Part shown: positions 1 to 8,400 of the stretch, one piece after another
Numbering within the stretch: position 1 is the stretch's first letter
How the letters are laid out: every line of letters starts with the position of its first letter
DNA from: Lachnoclostridium sp. An14
GTDB lineage: Bacteria; Bacillota; Clostridia; Lachnospirales; Lachnospiraceae
DNA length: 64,000 bases
Direction: 5' to 3'
Assembly: GCF_002160755.1 (NCBI RefSeq)
Contig: NZ_NFLE01000002.1
Location: 124,001 to 188,000 of the forward strand
The notes under the pieces: model-generated
What the model was told of the DNA's origin: nothing
Databases searched by the model: none
Seen by the model: only the letters and a program-made list of their open reading frames with translations
Translations under genes and position numbers: made by a program

Positions 1-446
1 CGCATCACGTCGTTGGAAAAGGTCTCCACCGTCTTTCCGCAGACCAGACCGTCCTCCTCCTCCGGCAGCAGGTGCATTCCTCCCAGCCGCAGGATGTCCT
101 CGCTCAGCTTTTGATATTTTGTCATATCAATGTTAATGCAGAGCTGGCCCACCAGTTCCCCGTTTTCCCGGATGAAGTAGGTGGAGGAGCGCAGCTTTTT
201 ATTGGGCTTTGCCTTGCCTAAGTAATTGACTACGTAGTCCCGTTCCTTCCACTGCTCGCTGGCCAGCACCGACAGCGTAAAGTCCGTGATGGGCGCCCCC
301 ACCGTCCTTCCGCTCACGTGGCCGTTGGCGATGGCGATGATGTCGTGATTCGGTTTCCGGCAGTCCCGCAGGACCACCTCTGTGTCCTCTCCCATCACCA
401 GTCCCAGGAAATCCACCAGTTTTTTGTAATAATCCAAAATATCCAC
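1..446 (-). CDS. YheO-like PAS-domain transcriptional regulator, partial
   Basis: Open frame running off the left edge, so only the N-terminal ~148 residues are visible and the C-terminal HTH expected for this family is outside the window. The start is a GTG at 446 preceded by AAAGGGGA at about 6 nt. The protein reads VDILDYYKKLVDFLG, then a PAS-like core with EVVLRDC and the motif IANGHVSGRTVGAPITDFTL, which is characteristic of the YheO/PAS_6 family of DNA-binding regulators that sense an unknown small ligand. It lies 30 bp downstream of greA on the same strand and could be co-transcribed. Family assignment is by motif recognition; the ligand and target genes are unknown. Confidence 0.75.
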   Translation of the reverse strand, partial: MDILDYYKKLVDFLGLVMGEDTEVVLRDCRKPNHDIIAIANGHVSGRTVGAPITDFTLSVLASEQWKERDYVVNYLGKAKPNKKLRSSTYFIRENGELVGQLCINIDMTKYQKLSEDILRLGGMHLLPEEEDGLVCGKTVETFSNDVM

Positions 447-476
447 AACGATCCCCTTTAAAGTCCCGTGACCTGA

Positions 477-959
477 TTATGATACTCTCTGGATCTCCAG
501 CACCTTATACTGGATGGTGCCTACCTGTGTCTCCACATCCACTACGTCGCCCACGCGTCTTCCGATCAGCGCCTGGCCCACGGGGGACTCGTTGGAAATT
601 TTATTCTGAAGGCTGTTGGCCTCGGTGGAGCCTACGATGTAAAACTCCATCTCCTCGTCCTCATCCATGTCGTTTACCTTTACCTTACAGCCCACGTTGA
701 TCTTGTCAAGGTCGATCTCATCCTCAACCACAACCTCGGCGTTCTTTAAGAGTTTCTCCAGCTCCTCGATTCTGGCCTCGATGTCTCTCTGCTCATCCTT
801 GGCAGCATCGTACTCCGCGTTCTCGGACAGGTCCCCCTGCTCTCTCGCCTCTTTGATCTTCTGTGCTACTTCTTTCCGTTTGAATACTTTCAGATTCTGC
901 AGCTCGTCCTCGTATTGTTTCAGACCTGCATAGGTCAAGATGTTCTTCTTCTCAGCCAT
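477..959 (-). CDS. greA: Transcription elongation factor GreA
   Basis: 160 residues, the normal GreA length. The N-terminal two-thirds of the first half is a helical hairpin carrying the conserved tip GDLSENAEYDAAKDEQ, whose acidic residues enter the RNA polymerase secondary channel and stimulate transcript cleavage in backtracked complexes. The C-terminal FKBP-like domain (about 85-160) includes SNESPVGQALIGRRVGD. The ATG at 959 is preceded by GGAAGGAAG. A near-consensus promoter lies at 1051-1079. It sits downstream of dusB and DUF6145 with a 180-bp gap, so it probably has its own transcript. Confidence 0.97.
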   Translation of the reverse strand: MAEKKNILTYAGLKQYEDELQNLKVFKRKEVAQKIKEAREQGDLSENAEYDAAKDEQRDIEARIEELEKLLKNAEVVVEDEIDLDKINVGCKVKVNDMDEDEEMEFYIVGSTEANSLQNKISNESPVGQALIGRRVGDVVDVETQVGTIQYKVLEIQRVS

Positions 960-1050
960 TTCTTCTGCTTCCTTCCTTACCTTAAATTTCTCACCTGCCG
1001 GGCTGTAACCCTATACAGTATACGACAGGCTACCTTCTCGCATTCACAGT

Positions 1051-1079
1051 ATTATAGCTTAAACCATTTCTGATGTCAA
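1051..1079 (-). promoter_or_regulatory. Predicted sigma-A promoter for greA
   Basis: On the minus strand TTGACA (1079-1074), a 17-nt spacer and TATAAT (1056-1051), both hexamers perfect. This is about 90 nt before the greA start codon. Confidence 0.85.
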
Positions 1080-1141
1080 GAAGCCGGTGCGCCCAAATCC
1101 GGCGGCCTCAGACTTCTCCCGGCGAGAACCTGCCGGGCCGG

Positions 1142-2125
1142 TCATTTCCGCTCCATGAGGCACTCCAGAAACCGGCCCCGGATCAGCTGTTCTAAGCCGG
1201 CGTAGTCCTCCGCCAGGTTCACCTCGTTTCGGAGGGCCGCCGAGTGGGGCAGGCCGGTGGTGTACCAGGCCACGTGCTTGCGCATTTCCCGGATTCCCGG
1301 CACCTCGCCCCGCAGCTCCACCTGCATCCTGGCGTGGCGCAGGATGGTCTCGCAGATCTCCTCCGCCCCCGGCCGCGGCAGCAGCTCACCGGTGTCCAGA
1401 TAGTGGTTGATTTCCTTAAAAATCCAGGGATTTCCCTGGGCGCCTCTGGCCACCATCAGGCCGTCGCAGCCCGTCTCCTCCAGCATCCGCTTGGCGTCCT
1501 GGGGGGTGAAAATGTCGCCGTTTCCGATCACCGGGATGGACACCGCCTCCTTTACCCGGCGGATGATGTCCCAGTCCGCCCGGCCGGAGTAATACTGCTC
1601 CCTGGTTCTTCCGTGGACGGCGACGGCGGAAACGCCACAGCTCTCCACGATCTTGGCGATCTCCACGGCGTTTACGTGGCCGTCGTCAAAGCCCTTGCGG
1701 ATCTTTACGGTCACCGGCTTTTTCAGCCGTTTCACCATGGCGGTGAAGATCTCCTCCACCAGTTTCGGGTTTCTCATCAGGGCGGAGCCTTCCCCGTTAT
1801 TGACCACCTTGGGGACGGGACAGCCCATGTTCACGTCAATGAGGTCGTAGGGCCCGTCCTCGATCCTGGCGGCCATGGCACTCATGATCTCCGGGTCGGA
1901 GCCAAAGAGCTGCACCGCCACCGGACGTTCCTCCTGACGCACCTCCAGGAGACTGGCGGTATTCTTATTATTATAGAGGATGGCCTTGGCGCTCACCATC
2001 TCCGTGTAGAGAAGGCCGCAGCCCTGTTCCTTGCACAGCAGACGAAATGGCAGGTCGGTCACCCCTGCCATCGGTCCCAGCGCCAGCCGGTTTTCTATTT
2101 TCACGTTTCCAATCTGAAATCCCAT
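1142..2125 (-). CDS. dusB: tRNA-dihydrouridine synthase (DusB type)
   Basis: 327 residues, full length for the family. It reduces specific uridines in the tRNA D-loop to dihydrouridine using FMN and NADPH. Visible signatures are the N-terminal LAPMAG-like [13 protein letters not shown], the catalytic-cysteine motif NMGCPVPKV, the phosphate/FMN-binding [22 protein letters not shown] and [12 protein letters not shown], and [14 protein letters not shown], followed by a C-terminal helical tRNA-binding domain. The ATG at 2125 is preceded by GAGGAGTAGGCC. Only 3 bp separate it from the upstream DUF6145 gene, so the two are an operon driven from 2516-2544. Confidence 0.95.
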   Translation of the reverse strand: MGFQIGNVKIENRLALGPMAGVTDLPFRLLCKEQGCGLLYTEMVSAKAILYNNKNTASLLEVRQEERPVAVQLFGSDPEIMSAMAARIEDGPYDLIDVNMGCPVPKVVNNGEGSALMRNPKLVEEIFTAMVKRLKKPVTVKIRKGFDDGHVNAVEIAKIVESCGVSAVAVHGRTREQYYSGRADWDIIRRVKEAVSIPVIGNGDIFTPQDAKRMLEETGCDGLMVARGAQGNPWIFKEINHYLDTGELLPRPGAEEICETILRHARMQVELRGEVPGIREMRKHVAWYTTGLPHSAALRNEVNLAEDYAGLEQLIRGRFLECLMERK

Positions 2126-2128
2126 GGC

Positions 2129-2479
2129 CTACTCCTCTGCCCCGGCGTCCTCCGGGTCCAGCCCCAGGTAAAACACCTTAAAATAGAGCTCCAAGGACTC
2201 CAAAAGCTCCTGCCTCTCCTCGCGGAACTGCTTGATCTTTAAATAGCTGCCGATCTCGTCAATGGTGCCGTCGTACTCGTTGGCCTCCGTCCGGAACTCC
2301 AGGCTGCCGTCCGGCGTAAATTCTAACATCAGCACGCCGCCTACCTCCTGGACGAACCACACGCACATGATTTGCAGCTCTTTTTTTACGCTCTCCGGCA
2401 GGCCGTTAAACTCGTCGTTGAAATAGTATTTCTGGTTGTAAGCGTTTGCCCCGCAGAGCACCACCTTTTCGTCTCTCAA
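2129..2479 (-). CDS. DUF6145-family protein
   Basis: 116 residues, starting with MRDEKVVLCGANAYNQKYYFN. I recognise it as the small conserved Lachnospiraceae family usually next to dusB; its biochemical role is unknown. It is a soluble alpha/beta protein with an acidic C-terminus. The start is a TTG at 2479 with GGAGG seven bases upstream; no ATG fits better. The stop lies 3 bp before dusB, so the genes are translationally close, which suggests a role near tRNA or translation, but that is inference. Confidence 0.8.
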   Translation of the reverse strand: MRDEKVVLCGANAYNQKYYFNDEFNGLPESVKKELQIMCVWFVQEVGGVLMLEFTPDGSLEFRTEANEYDGTIDEIGSYLKIKQFREERQELLESLELYFKVFYLGLDPEDAGAEE

Positions 2480-2515
2480 ATTTCTTCCTCCGCTCTGTTT
2501 TTTGCATTGGCATTT

Positions 2516-2544
2516 ATTGTAGCATATGCGGGGGGAAAGTTCAA
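2516..2544 (-). promoter_or_regulatory. Predicted promoter for the DUF6145-dusB operon
   Basis: Minus strand TTGAAC (2544-2539), 17-nt spacer, TACAAT (2521-2516), about 37 nt before the TTG start. It separates the housekeeping operon transcriptionally from the large cluster that ends at 2702. Confidence 0.65.
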
Positions 2545-2635
2545 CGGGTGGAATCCCTTATTCTGGGGCTTATTCTGGGGCATTCTGAGGCATTCCCCGG
2601 CAGCCGGCGGCATTCCCGCCGGCCTGAAACGATCC

Positions 2636-2681
2636 GGGGCAATCCGCGGCCGGACAACTGGTTCCGTCCGCGGATTGCCCC
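2636..2681. repeat. Strong GC-rich inverted repeat at the end of the tubulin cluster
   Basis: Arms GGGGCAATCCGCGG (2636-2649) and CCGCGGATTGCCCC (2668-2681) pair perfectly around an 18-nt centre that itself partly pairs. It lies 21 bp beyond the last stop codon of the 30-kb cluster, where a terminator is expected, but no U-run follows on the minus strand. A second smaller hairpin (GCCGGCGG/CCGCCGGC, about 2603-2623) follows. It may be a factor-dependent end or a 3'-stabilising structure. Nothing coding was seen in 2545-2700. Confidence 0.7.
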
Positions 2682-2701
2682 GCCGGGTTTTCCCCATTCT
2701 G

Positions 2702-3460
2702 TCAGCCGACCACCGCCTGTCTCATCAGTTTCATGGCCAGCTCCTCGATGATCAGTATAACCACCAGGCTGAACACCGAGGCGAGAACATGGCTGCTGAC
2801 GCCTCCTAAGATAGCCACATAGATGGCCAGGCACATGGCGTTGATCAGGAAGGTAAACACCATTTTTCCCCCCAGGGTCACCGTCAGGCGCCAGAGAAGG
2901 GCTTTTCCGAAGGACAGCCCCGCTGCCATCAGCCAGATGGTGGAAAGAATGGTGGTTCCCGCCACCGCCACCAGCCCCATGGCCACGGACAGCGCATAGC
3001 CCAGGGCATTTTCCAGGCTGGTCATGATCCACTGGCACAGCCTGGCCGACACCACCGCCAGAAGGGGGGCCGTCACGATTTTTAAAAGGGTGGACTTTAT
3101 GGTGTAGGACGGCCCCTTCATAAACTTTTCCCGGTTCTCCCAGTCCCCATCCGGCACCTTCAGGAAGATGGCGCTAAGCAGGCCCACCACCGGCCCCTGA
3201 ATCAAAGCCATCACCGCCAGTTTCAGCAGATCCTTTGTCACGCTGCTTCCGGTGATCAGGGGCACGGAATACTGGTATTTTAAAATCTGGCACACCTTGC
3301 CGGTGATCATGCCGGCGAAGGGCAGCGCCCCCATGAGGCCGCCAAAGGCGGCGGAAAGATCCTTGTCCGTCAGGATGGCCGTCCGGAACTCCAACACCAG
3401 AGCCACGGCGATGATCACCACCAGAAGCTTGGACACCGCCTTGCCGATCAGGTTTGACAT
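2702..3460 (-). CDS. Multipass membrane protein, last gene of the tubulin cluster
   Basis: 252 residues, very hydrophobic, with about six predicted membrane segments (for example LLVVIIAVALVLEF near the N-terminus, LMGALPFAGMITG, LAVMALIQGPVVGLLSAIFL and a C-terminal SVFSLVVILIIEELAMKL). There is no signal peptide or recognisable transporter motif, and I do not recognise the family. The ATG at 3460 has GAGGAGGG upstream and lies inside the preceding gene (13-nt overlap), indicating translational coupling. In context it could be the membrane channel or anchor subunit for the export-like module encoded just upstream (FtsK-type ATPase, WXG-like proteins, metallopeptidase). That is inference. Confidence 0.8.
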   Translation of the reverse strand: MSNLIGKAVSKLLVVIIAVALVLEFRTAILTDKDLSAAFGGLMGALPFAGMITGKVCQILKYQYSVPLITGSSVTKDLLKLAVMALIQGPVVGLLSAIFLKVPDGDWENREKFMKGPSYTIKSTLLKIVTAPLLAVVSARLCQWIMTSLENALGYALSVAMGLVAVAGTTILSTIWLMAAGLSFGKALLWRLTVTLGGKMVFTFLINAMCLAIYVAILGGVSSHVLASVFSLVVILIIEELAMKLMRQAVVG

Positions 3461-3702
3461 TCTTTTCCCTCCTCATCTCCCACGGGGACGTCTATGGTCT
3501 CCTCCGTCTCATAGGTGCGGCCATCCTCTCCCACGTGAAATCTCCTCACGGTCATCTGGACGCAGGGAATCTCCGGGAGCTCCACTCCCTCCGGAAGTTC
3601 CATGCCCTCCGGGAGGAGAATTTTCATCGCCGTCCGGGGAGAAACGGGCGGTTCCTGTTTTCCGCCCTCTGTCTCCTCCCGTCTGATTTCTTCGTCTGTC
3701 AC
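3448..3702 (-). CDS. Small acidic protein of the tubulin cluster
   Basis: 84 residues from a GTG at 3702. I chose GTG because a perfect AGGAGG (3712-3717) lies nine bases upstream and because GTG overlaps the preceding TGA stop in a GTGA junction, a classic coupling arrangement. A longer frame back to 3729 would overlap the metallopeptidase gene without such a site. The protein is rich in Glu and Pro, with MKILLPEGMELPEG and an acidic tail. There is no signal peptide or known domain. A chaperone-like or immunity role for the preceding metallopeptidase is possible but unsupported. Confidence 0.7.
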   Translation of the reverse strand: MTDEEIRREETEGGKQEPPVSPRTAMKILLPEGMELPEGVELPEIPCVQMTVRRFHVGEDGRTYETEETIDVPVGDEEGKECQT

Positions 3703-4427
3703 TGCGCTCCGCCTCCTCTCTGTTCCCACAGCACCTTCAGCCGCAGATACACCGCCCGGGCGTATCTTCTCGGCTGGGGATTGTTCCGGTACTCGGAATA
3801 CGCCTCGGCGATAAACTCCATCACGTTTTCCTCCGCATATACGGACAGGGTGGAGCCGGCGTCCCCGTTTTGTTTCATCTCGTGATACAAACCATTGATA
3901 ATCGGGTCGTTTTTGGCCCCGATCAGCCGGTCGATCTCGTGGCCGATTTCATGATCCACTGTGGCTTTCGGGCTCCCGCATCCGATAGGATGGAATCCGG
4001 ACGCCACGTTTCGCTCGCCTGTGGTCATAAACTTTGTGTAATTTCCGCCAAAGTCCTCATTCAGGCCCACACCGCAGTAGCGCAGGGGGCCGCCGGACGC
4101 CTCCCCGGCAGAGCCGGGAAGGACGGCTGCCGGGACCAGAAGGGACCAGCCAAAGCAATTCTTCCACTGATCCAGCCCATGCTTTTTCACAAACTGATCC
4201 GCGTTGTACCTGCCGATGGTATCCGCGTCCTCTTTCGAGATTTTCCCATTCCCCGCCTGGTAGACCGTCCGGGCGTAGAGTTTCGCAAGCTCCTCCTTAA
4301 ACCCCCCGATCTGATGGGCAATGCTGCCGAAATACGTCATATGGAACCCTGGAAAATCCTTCGCCGCCGTCTCTATGGCCTCCAGGGCCTCGGCGGACAC
4401 CTGGGCATCCAGGTCCGTCAAATCCAT
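3699..4427 (-). CDS. Zincin-type metallopeptidase, candidate secreted effector
   Basis: 242 residues. An HExxH zinc-binding site is at H159-H163 (DHEIGHEIDRL), with downstream glutamates E204 and E208 in EENVMEFIAEAYSEY as candidate third ligand, a gluzincin-like layout. The first ~85 residues are helical; there is no signal peptide. The closest resemblance I can offer is the metallopeptidase domains found as tips of polymorphic or phage-associated toxins. ATG 4427 is preceded by GGGAG at about 10 nt. Notably the frame is open upstream back to 4503 and continuous with the preceding WXG-sized gene, from which it is separated by a single TAG (see findings). The substrate is unknown. Confidence 0.75.
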   Translation of the reverse strand: MDLTDLDAQVSAEALEAIETAAKDFPGFHMTYFGSIAHQIGGFKEELAKLYARTVYQAGNGKISKEDADTIGRYNADQFVKKHGLDQWKNCFGWSLLVPAAVLPGSAGEASGGPLRYCGVGLNEDFGGNYTKFMTTGERNVASGFHPIGCGSPKATVDHEIGHEIDRLIGAKNDPIINGLYHEMKQNGDAGSTLSVYAEENVMEFIAEAYSEYRNNPQPRRYARAVYLRLKVLWEQRGGGAQ

Positions 4428-4502
4428 CTGCTGCGCTGCTCCCGTCTCGAGCAGCTCCTGGAACCGGCGATGCGCCGCAGCGCCGCTCCCAGGCCCCTTT
4501 AT

Positions 4503-4781
4503 CTAATCCAGAGTCCTGAATTTTCTCAGGACCTCCCCGTACCGGTTCAGGCTCTTGCAGACTTCGCCCACCGGTTCCATCGCCTCCATGGTGAGCGCGT
4601 ACACGCCGCGGACCACCGTTTCCATGTCGTAGTAGCTGTCATCCATGCAGCAGCTCCTCATGACCCGCAGGTTCATCCCCAGATCATTCAGGGCCTCGCG
4701 GATCCCTCTCACTTGCCGGATCAGGTCTCTGGAAAGGGCTTCCGCCTCCTCCGGGGAACCCATTACATAATCCACCGCCAT
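4503..4781 (-). CDS. WXG100-sized helical protein, copy 3
   Basis: 92 residues, predicted as a two-helix hairpin of the size of ESX/WXG100 substrates. It is a clear paralogue of the next gene upstream (4809-5081): both share GSPEEA, LSRDL near the N-terminus and the C-terminal EPVxEVCKSLN. The central turn, where WXG would sit, reads CCMDDSYYDME, so Trp-X-Gly is absent. The start is ATG 4781 with GAGAGGAGA upstream. The stop is TAG at 4503-4505, after which the same frame continues for 25 codons into the metallopeptidase start. It probably accompanies the FtsK-like ATPase as a secretion or adaptor subunit. Confidence 0.8.
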   Translation of the reverse strand: MAVDYVMGSPEEAEALSRDLIRQVRGIREALNDLGMNLRVMRSCCMDDSYYDMETVVRGVYALTMEAMEPVGEVCKSLNRYGEVLRKFRTLD

Positions 4782-4808
4782 TGATACTCTCCTCTCACGC
4801 TGTGTTCC

Positions 4809-5081
4809 TTACAGATTGCGATACCGATCCAGGATTGCCGCGTACTCGTTCAGGCTCTTGCAGACCTCGCTCACCGGCTCCATCGCAGCCATCGTCTCCT
4901 TAAACACCGCTTTCACCGTATCCTCCACGTCCTGATAGCCGGCGTCCTGGAACGAACCTCCCAAACTCTTTAAATTCGATTCCATCATGCTGATTTCAGA
5001 ACAGAGCGCCTGCATCTGTGTTTTCAAATCCCTCGACAGCTCTCTCGCTTCTTCCGGGGAACCGATTACTTTATCAGCCAT
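4809..5081 (-). CDS. WXG100-sized helical protein, copy 2
   Basis: 90 residues, MADKVIGSPEEARELSRDL, helix-turn-helix hairpin with the turn LGGSFQDAGYQDVE in the place of the Trp-X-Gly turn (Phe-Gln-Asp here). The C-terminal half has METMAAMEPVSEVCKSLN-like spacing shared with the downstream paralogue. ATG 5081 follows GGAGAGGAG. It has no signal peptide or cysteine pair. By analogy with WXG100 proteins it would form dimers (with itself, copy 1 or copy 3) and be recognised by the FtsK/SpoIIIE ATPase encoded 350 bp upstream. Assignment to the superfamily rests on size, fold prediction and context, not on the motif. Confidence 0.8.
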   Translation of the reverse strand: MADKVIGSPEEARELSRDLKTQMQALCSEISMMESNLKSLGGSFQDAGYQDVEDTVKAVFKETMAAMEPVSEVCKSLNEYAAILDRYRNL

Positions 5082-5102
5082 AAACTCCTCTCCTTTCCCT
5101 CT

Positions 5103-5393
5103 TTACCGCTCCAGTGCCTCCAGCTCCGCCTGCTCTCTTTTGGCATTGGACACCATATCCCGCACCCGCTCTCTGGCTTCCCCGCGGTCCACGATATTCT
5201 TCAGCCTCATGGATATTTCATAAACCTTCTGGATATTCCGTTTCGATACCTCGTCCTTCAGGCTGCTCTCTGCTTTGCCGGCATCCGATGCGATTTTTGT
5301 GGCAATCCCGCTGACCGAGTCGCAGAACTGGTCAAACTGATTTCCAAATTTGATGATTTCCGGAAAGCCTCTGTTTTGTCCCGATGATGCCAT
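5103..5393 (-). CDS. WXG100-sized helical protein, copy 1
   Basis: 96 residues, almost entirely helical and highly charged at the C-terminus (SNAKREQAELEALER). Its sequence is unlike copies 2 and 3, but it is the same size and immediately follows the ATPase gene (40 bp). It contains KFGNQFDQFCDSVSGIATKI then a second amphipathic helix. Start ATG 5393 after TTAGGAGGTAAGGAGT, one of the strongest ribosome-binding sites in the cluster, consistent with high expression of a structural or secreted subunit. No known domain was recognised. Confidence 0.75.
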   Translation of the reverse strand: MASSGQNRGFPEIIKFGNQFDQFCDSVSGIATKIASDAGKAESSLKDEVSKRNIQKVYEISMRLKNIVDRGEARERVRDMVSNAKREQAELEALER

Positions 5394-5433
5394 ACTCCTT
5401 ACCTCCTAATTATAATCCAAAAACACCTGTACA

Positions 5434-8400
5434 TTACTCCGTCTTCCCTGCCATCACCTCGTCGGTGAGCTTGTAGGGAAGGAAGTTTCTGGAAAACTTG
5501 CCGCCGTCGTAATAAGCTGCCTGGCCTGCCTCCAGGTTTCTGGTCAGGCCCCGTTTTCCGAAGTAGTCCACACTGCTCTCCTCGTCCATCTGGAACCCGA
5601 TCTTGCAGAGGAAATTTTCCAGTTTCAGGAAACGGGCTTTCTTCAGGGGCAGGAAGGACGGCATAAACAGGAAATGGTGGATTCCTCTTTTCGGTCCCTC
5701 TCCCACCAGCTCGGCGATGTCCTCAGTGGCGTTGTAGAGAATATCCTCCTCATCTTCCTCCTCTGTCTCCGGAACCTGCGGCTCCGGGGCCGGGGCCGCG
5801 GGAGAATCGTCCCCAAAAAAGGAGGCGAACATACTGTCTAACTCCGACATCATGTTCAGGCTGCTGGCCGGATTCTTTTTCTTCTGGGAACCGGAAATCG
5901 CCTTCAAGGATTCCGGTTTCTGCTCCGGGTAGAAGGAGAATTCCAGGGCCATATTGTCCATTCCCAGCCAGAACACCATGATGTTCTGCTTTTTCTGGAC
6001 TCTCCGGCGGCTGTACATCTCCTGCTGGAGCTCGCACACCGTCCGGCAGATGTCCCCGTAGTCTGTGATCAGCTCCACGTCCTCCTCATTTCCAAGGCGG
6101 CGCAGCTGGGTTTCATATTTTAAGAAAATATCATCGTTTTCGTCCGCCAGGATGTAGATCTTCCGCTCCGGCTGGAGACGGAAACTGGCGATGGCGTGGA
6201 ACAGAACGGAGGCCTGCAGCTCCTCGTCCTCCCCGATGCTGATTAAGTTCTGGCCGAAGTTGCGGCGCAGGCGGATGCAGAAACACCGCTCCAGGTTGGA
6301 CGGCTTGCCCAGGTGGAGCCAGCTGTTTCCGCCTCTCATATTCTCCCTGTCATAGTCCCGGATCACGTCCCAGTCTGCCGCCACCCGGTTCTTTCCGTCC
6401 ACGATGATGGGAGCTTCCCCGGCCTGGAAGGTCTCTCTGGCCCTCTGGCACACGTACTCCCTCATCTCGTCTGTGATGTAGACCACCTTCTCGCAGTCCA
6501 GGGCCGTCTGGGTGACCTTGTTGCCGTCCGCGTCCACCGACTCGGTGAACCGTTTGATGGTAACTTCGCCCATTCCCATGGGGCGGATGTTGTGCTCCTC
6601 GGCAGCGGTAATGGCCAGGGTTTCCCGGATCTCCTGCATCTGGTCGTTGGACATGGCCAGCCTGGTACGGATCTGCATTCGTCCGGCCTCGGTCAGTCCC
6701 CTTAGTCCCGTGCTCACCACCTGGTCAGAGAACACGCAGACCATGCCTGCCGCACGGGCCTCTTTTAAGAACTCCTCCAGGATCGTAGTGTAATCCGTCC
6801 CCTGGATCTGGTTCGTCATCACGTGGAACTCGTCGATGATGATGACGATGCGGGCCAGGCTGTCCTTGCCGAACTTCTTCTTGTAGTCGGTGATGTTGGC
6901 CACGTTTTCCTTTTTAAACAGGGCCAGCCGTCTGTCCAGCTCCTTTTTCATATGGTCCAGGAAAGCGAAGGTAAATTCCTCGCTCCGGTCCAGTCCCACA
7001 AACTTCACATGGGGCGGAGTGTTCCTCACATAGGCGGAAAACTCCACCAGCTTGTAGTCCACCAGCCAGAGCTGCACATCCTCCGGGGTGTAGTTCATCA
7101 CCATGGAGTTGATGAGCATATGAAGGAGGGTGGATTTACCGGAACCGGCACTTCCTGACAGCAGGGCGTTGGCGTAGTACGTATGGGAGCCGAGGTACAG
7201 CTCTCCGATCCTGCCACGGGCATTGATGGTAAAGGGAACGGTGATCCACTTGGTGGAGTCCCCCTGGCCAAAGGGAGCATTTAAGTCAAACACCGACTCA
7301 AACCGGTTGTCCACGTTCCTGGCGGCGTTTAAGATCTCCATCACGGAGTCCACGTAGGACTGGCGCCGCTCGTACATATCGTTGATGAGAAACGGCCCGC
7401 GGATGGTGTCAAAGCTTAACTCCTCCTCGTCCTTTCCGCAGTACACCAGGCCGTAGTCGCTGTTTTTCAAGCCGGCGTCCCGGATGGCCGCCTCAAACTC
7501 CGCCTGGTAGGCGCTTCCCATGGTGACAATCACGGAAATGCCGCAGCGGCTGCCGTTTATGAGGAGCTTGCCCAGCCGCTTTTTGCTGCCGTCGTTTAAC
7601 CCCTCCGGGTAGGCGTCCATGATGAAGAACAGGTGGGGGATCTTCTTTTCTGCCGTCTGGTTGTACTCGGCGGCGGATTCCGTTCCTCCCAGCATCCTGG
7701 AAACGGAGTCGATATACCACTCCAGGAAATCCAGGGTTTCCCCGATCTGCTGCTCCGTAGCCGCCATGGTGAGCATCTGGTACCGCTCCTTGAAAAGCTC
7801 CGTGCGGATGCCCTCGGCGTAGGTGTCCACAAACTTCTCCAGCCCTCTTAACTCCCCCAGATAGCTGCCTGAATTTTTATAGTCCAGGCAGGTGAACTGG
7901 TACTGATACAGGGGGAGGTGGCGGATCACCTGGAAGATGATGGAGCGCACCAGCCCGCTGGCCTTCTGTTTCTCCATGTCGTTGGAGTAGACGATGCCCA
8001 GTTTCACCGGGGTCTCCAGATCCAGGATGCAGGGGGCTAAAATCCCCTGGCTGCCCCAGGCCTGATGAAGTCCGGATTTTAAGATCATCTCGTCCTCCGG
8101 GCTGTCGGTGATCTCCATGGTCATGTCGCCGATGTAAACCTGGGGCTTGTCCTCCTCCGGCTGGTGGTATTCCTCCCAGCCTGCGCCGAAGGCGCTGGAA
8201 TAGGCCTCGTACACTCCCCGGTATGTATCTTCATAATCCTGAATGGTCTGCCCCAGGCCCTCTTTCAGATCATCCATACGGGTCTCTGACTCTTTTACCT
8301 GATTGTTCGTATAGTCCCGGAGGAAATCCAGACGGTCCATCAGGCTGTTGTATTCATTTAACTGCTTTTCCTTCAGGCCGAAAAACCGTTTCAGCCTGGT

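Noticed and set aside
1244-2242. Long plus-strand frame over dusB
   Set aside because: Antisense shadow caused by the GC-rich codon use of dusB; no start signal or recognisable protein. The same applies to the other long antisense frames over the large genes.
4503-4505. Stop codon as selenocysteine recoding
   Set aside because: The codon is TAG, not TGA, and no pyrrolysine genes are in view; readthrough or an ordinary stop remains possible.
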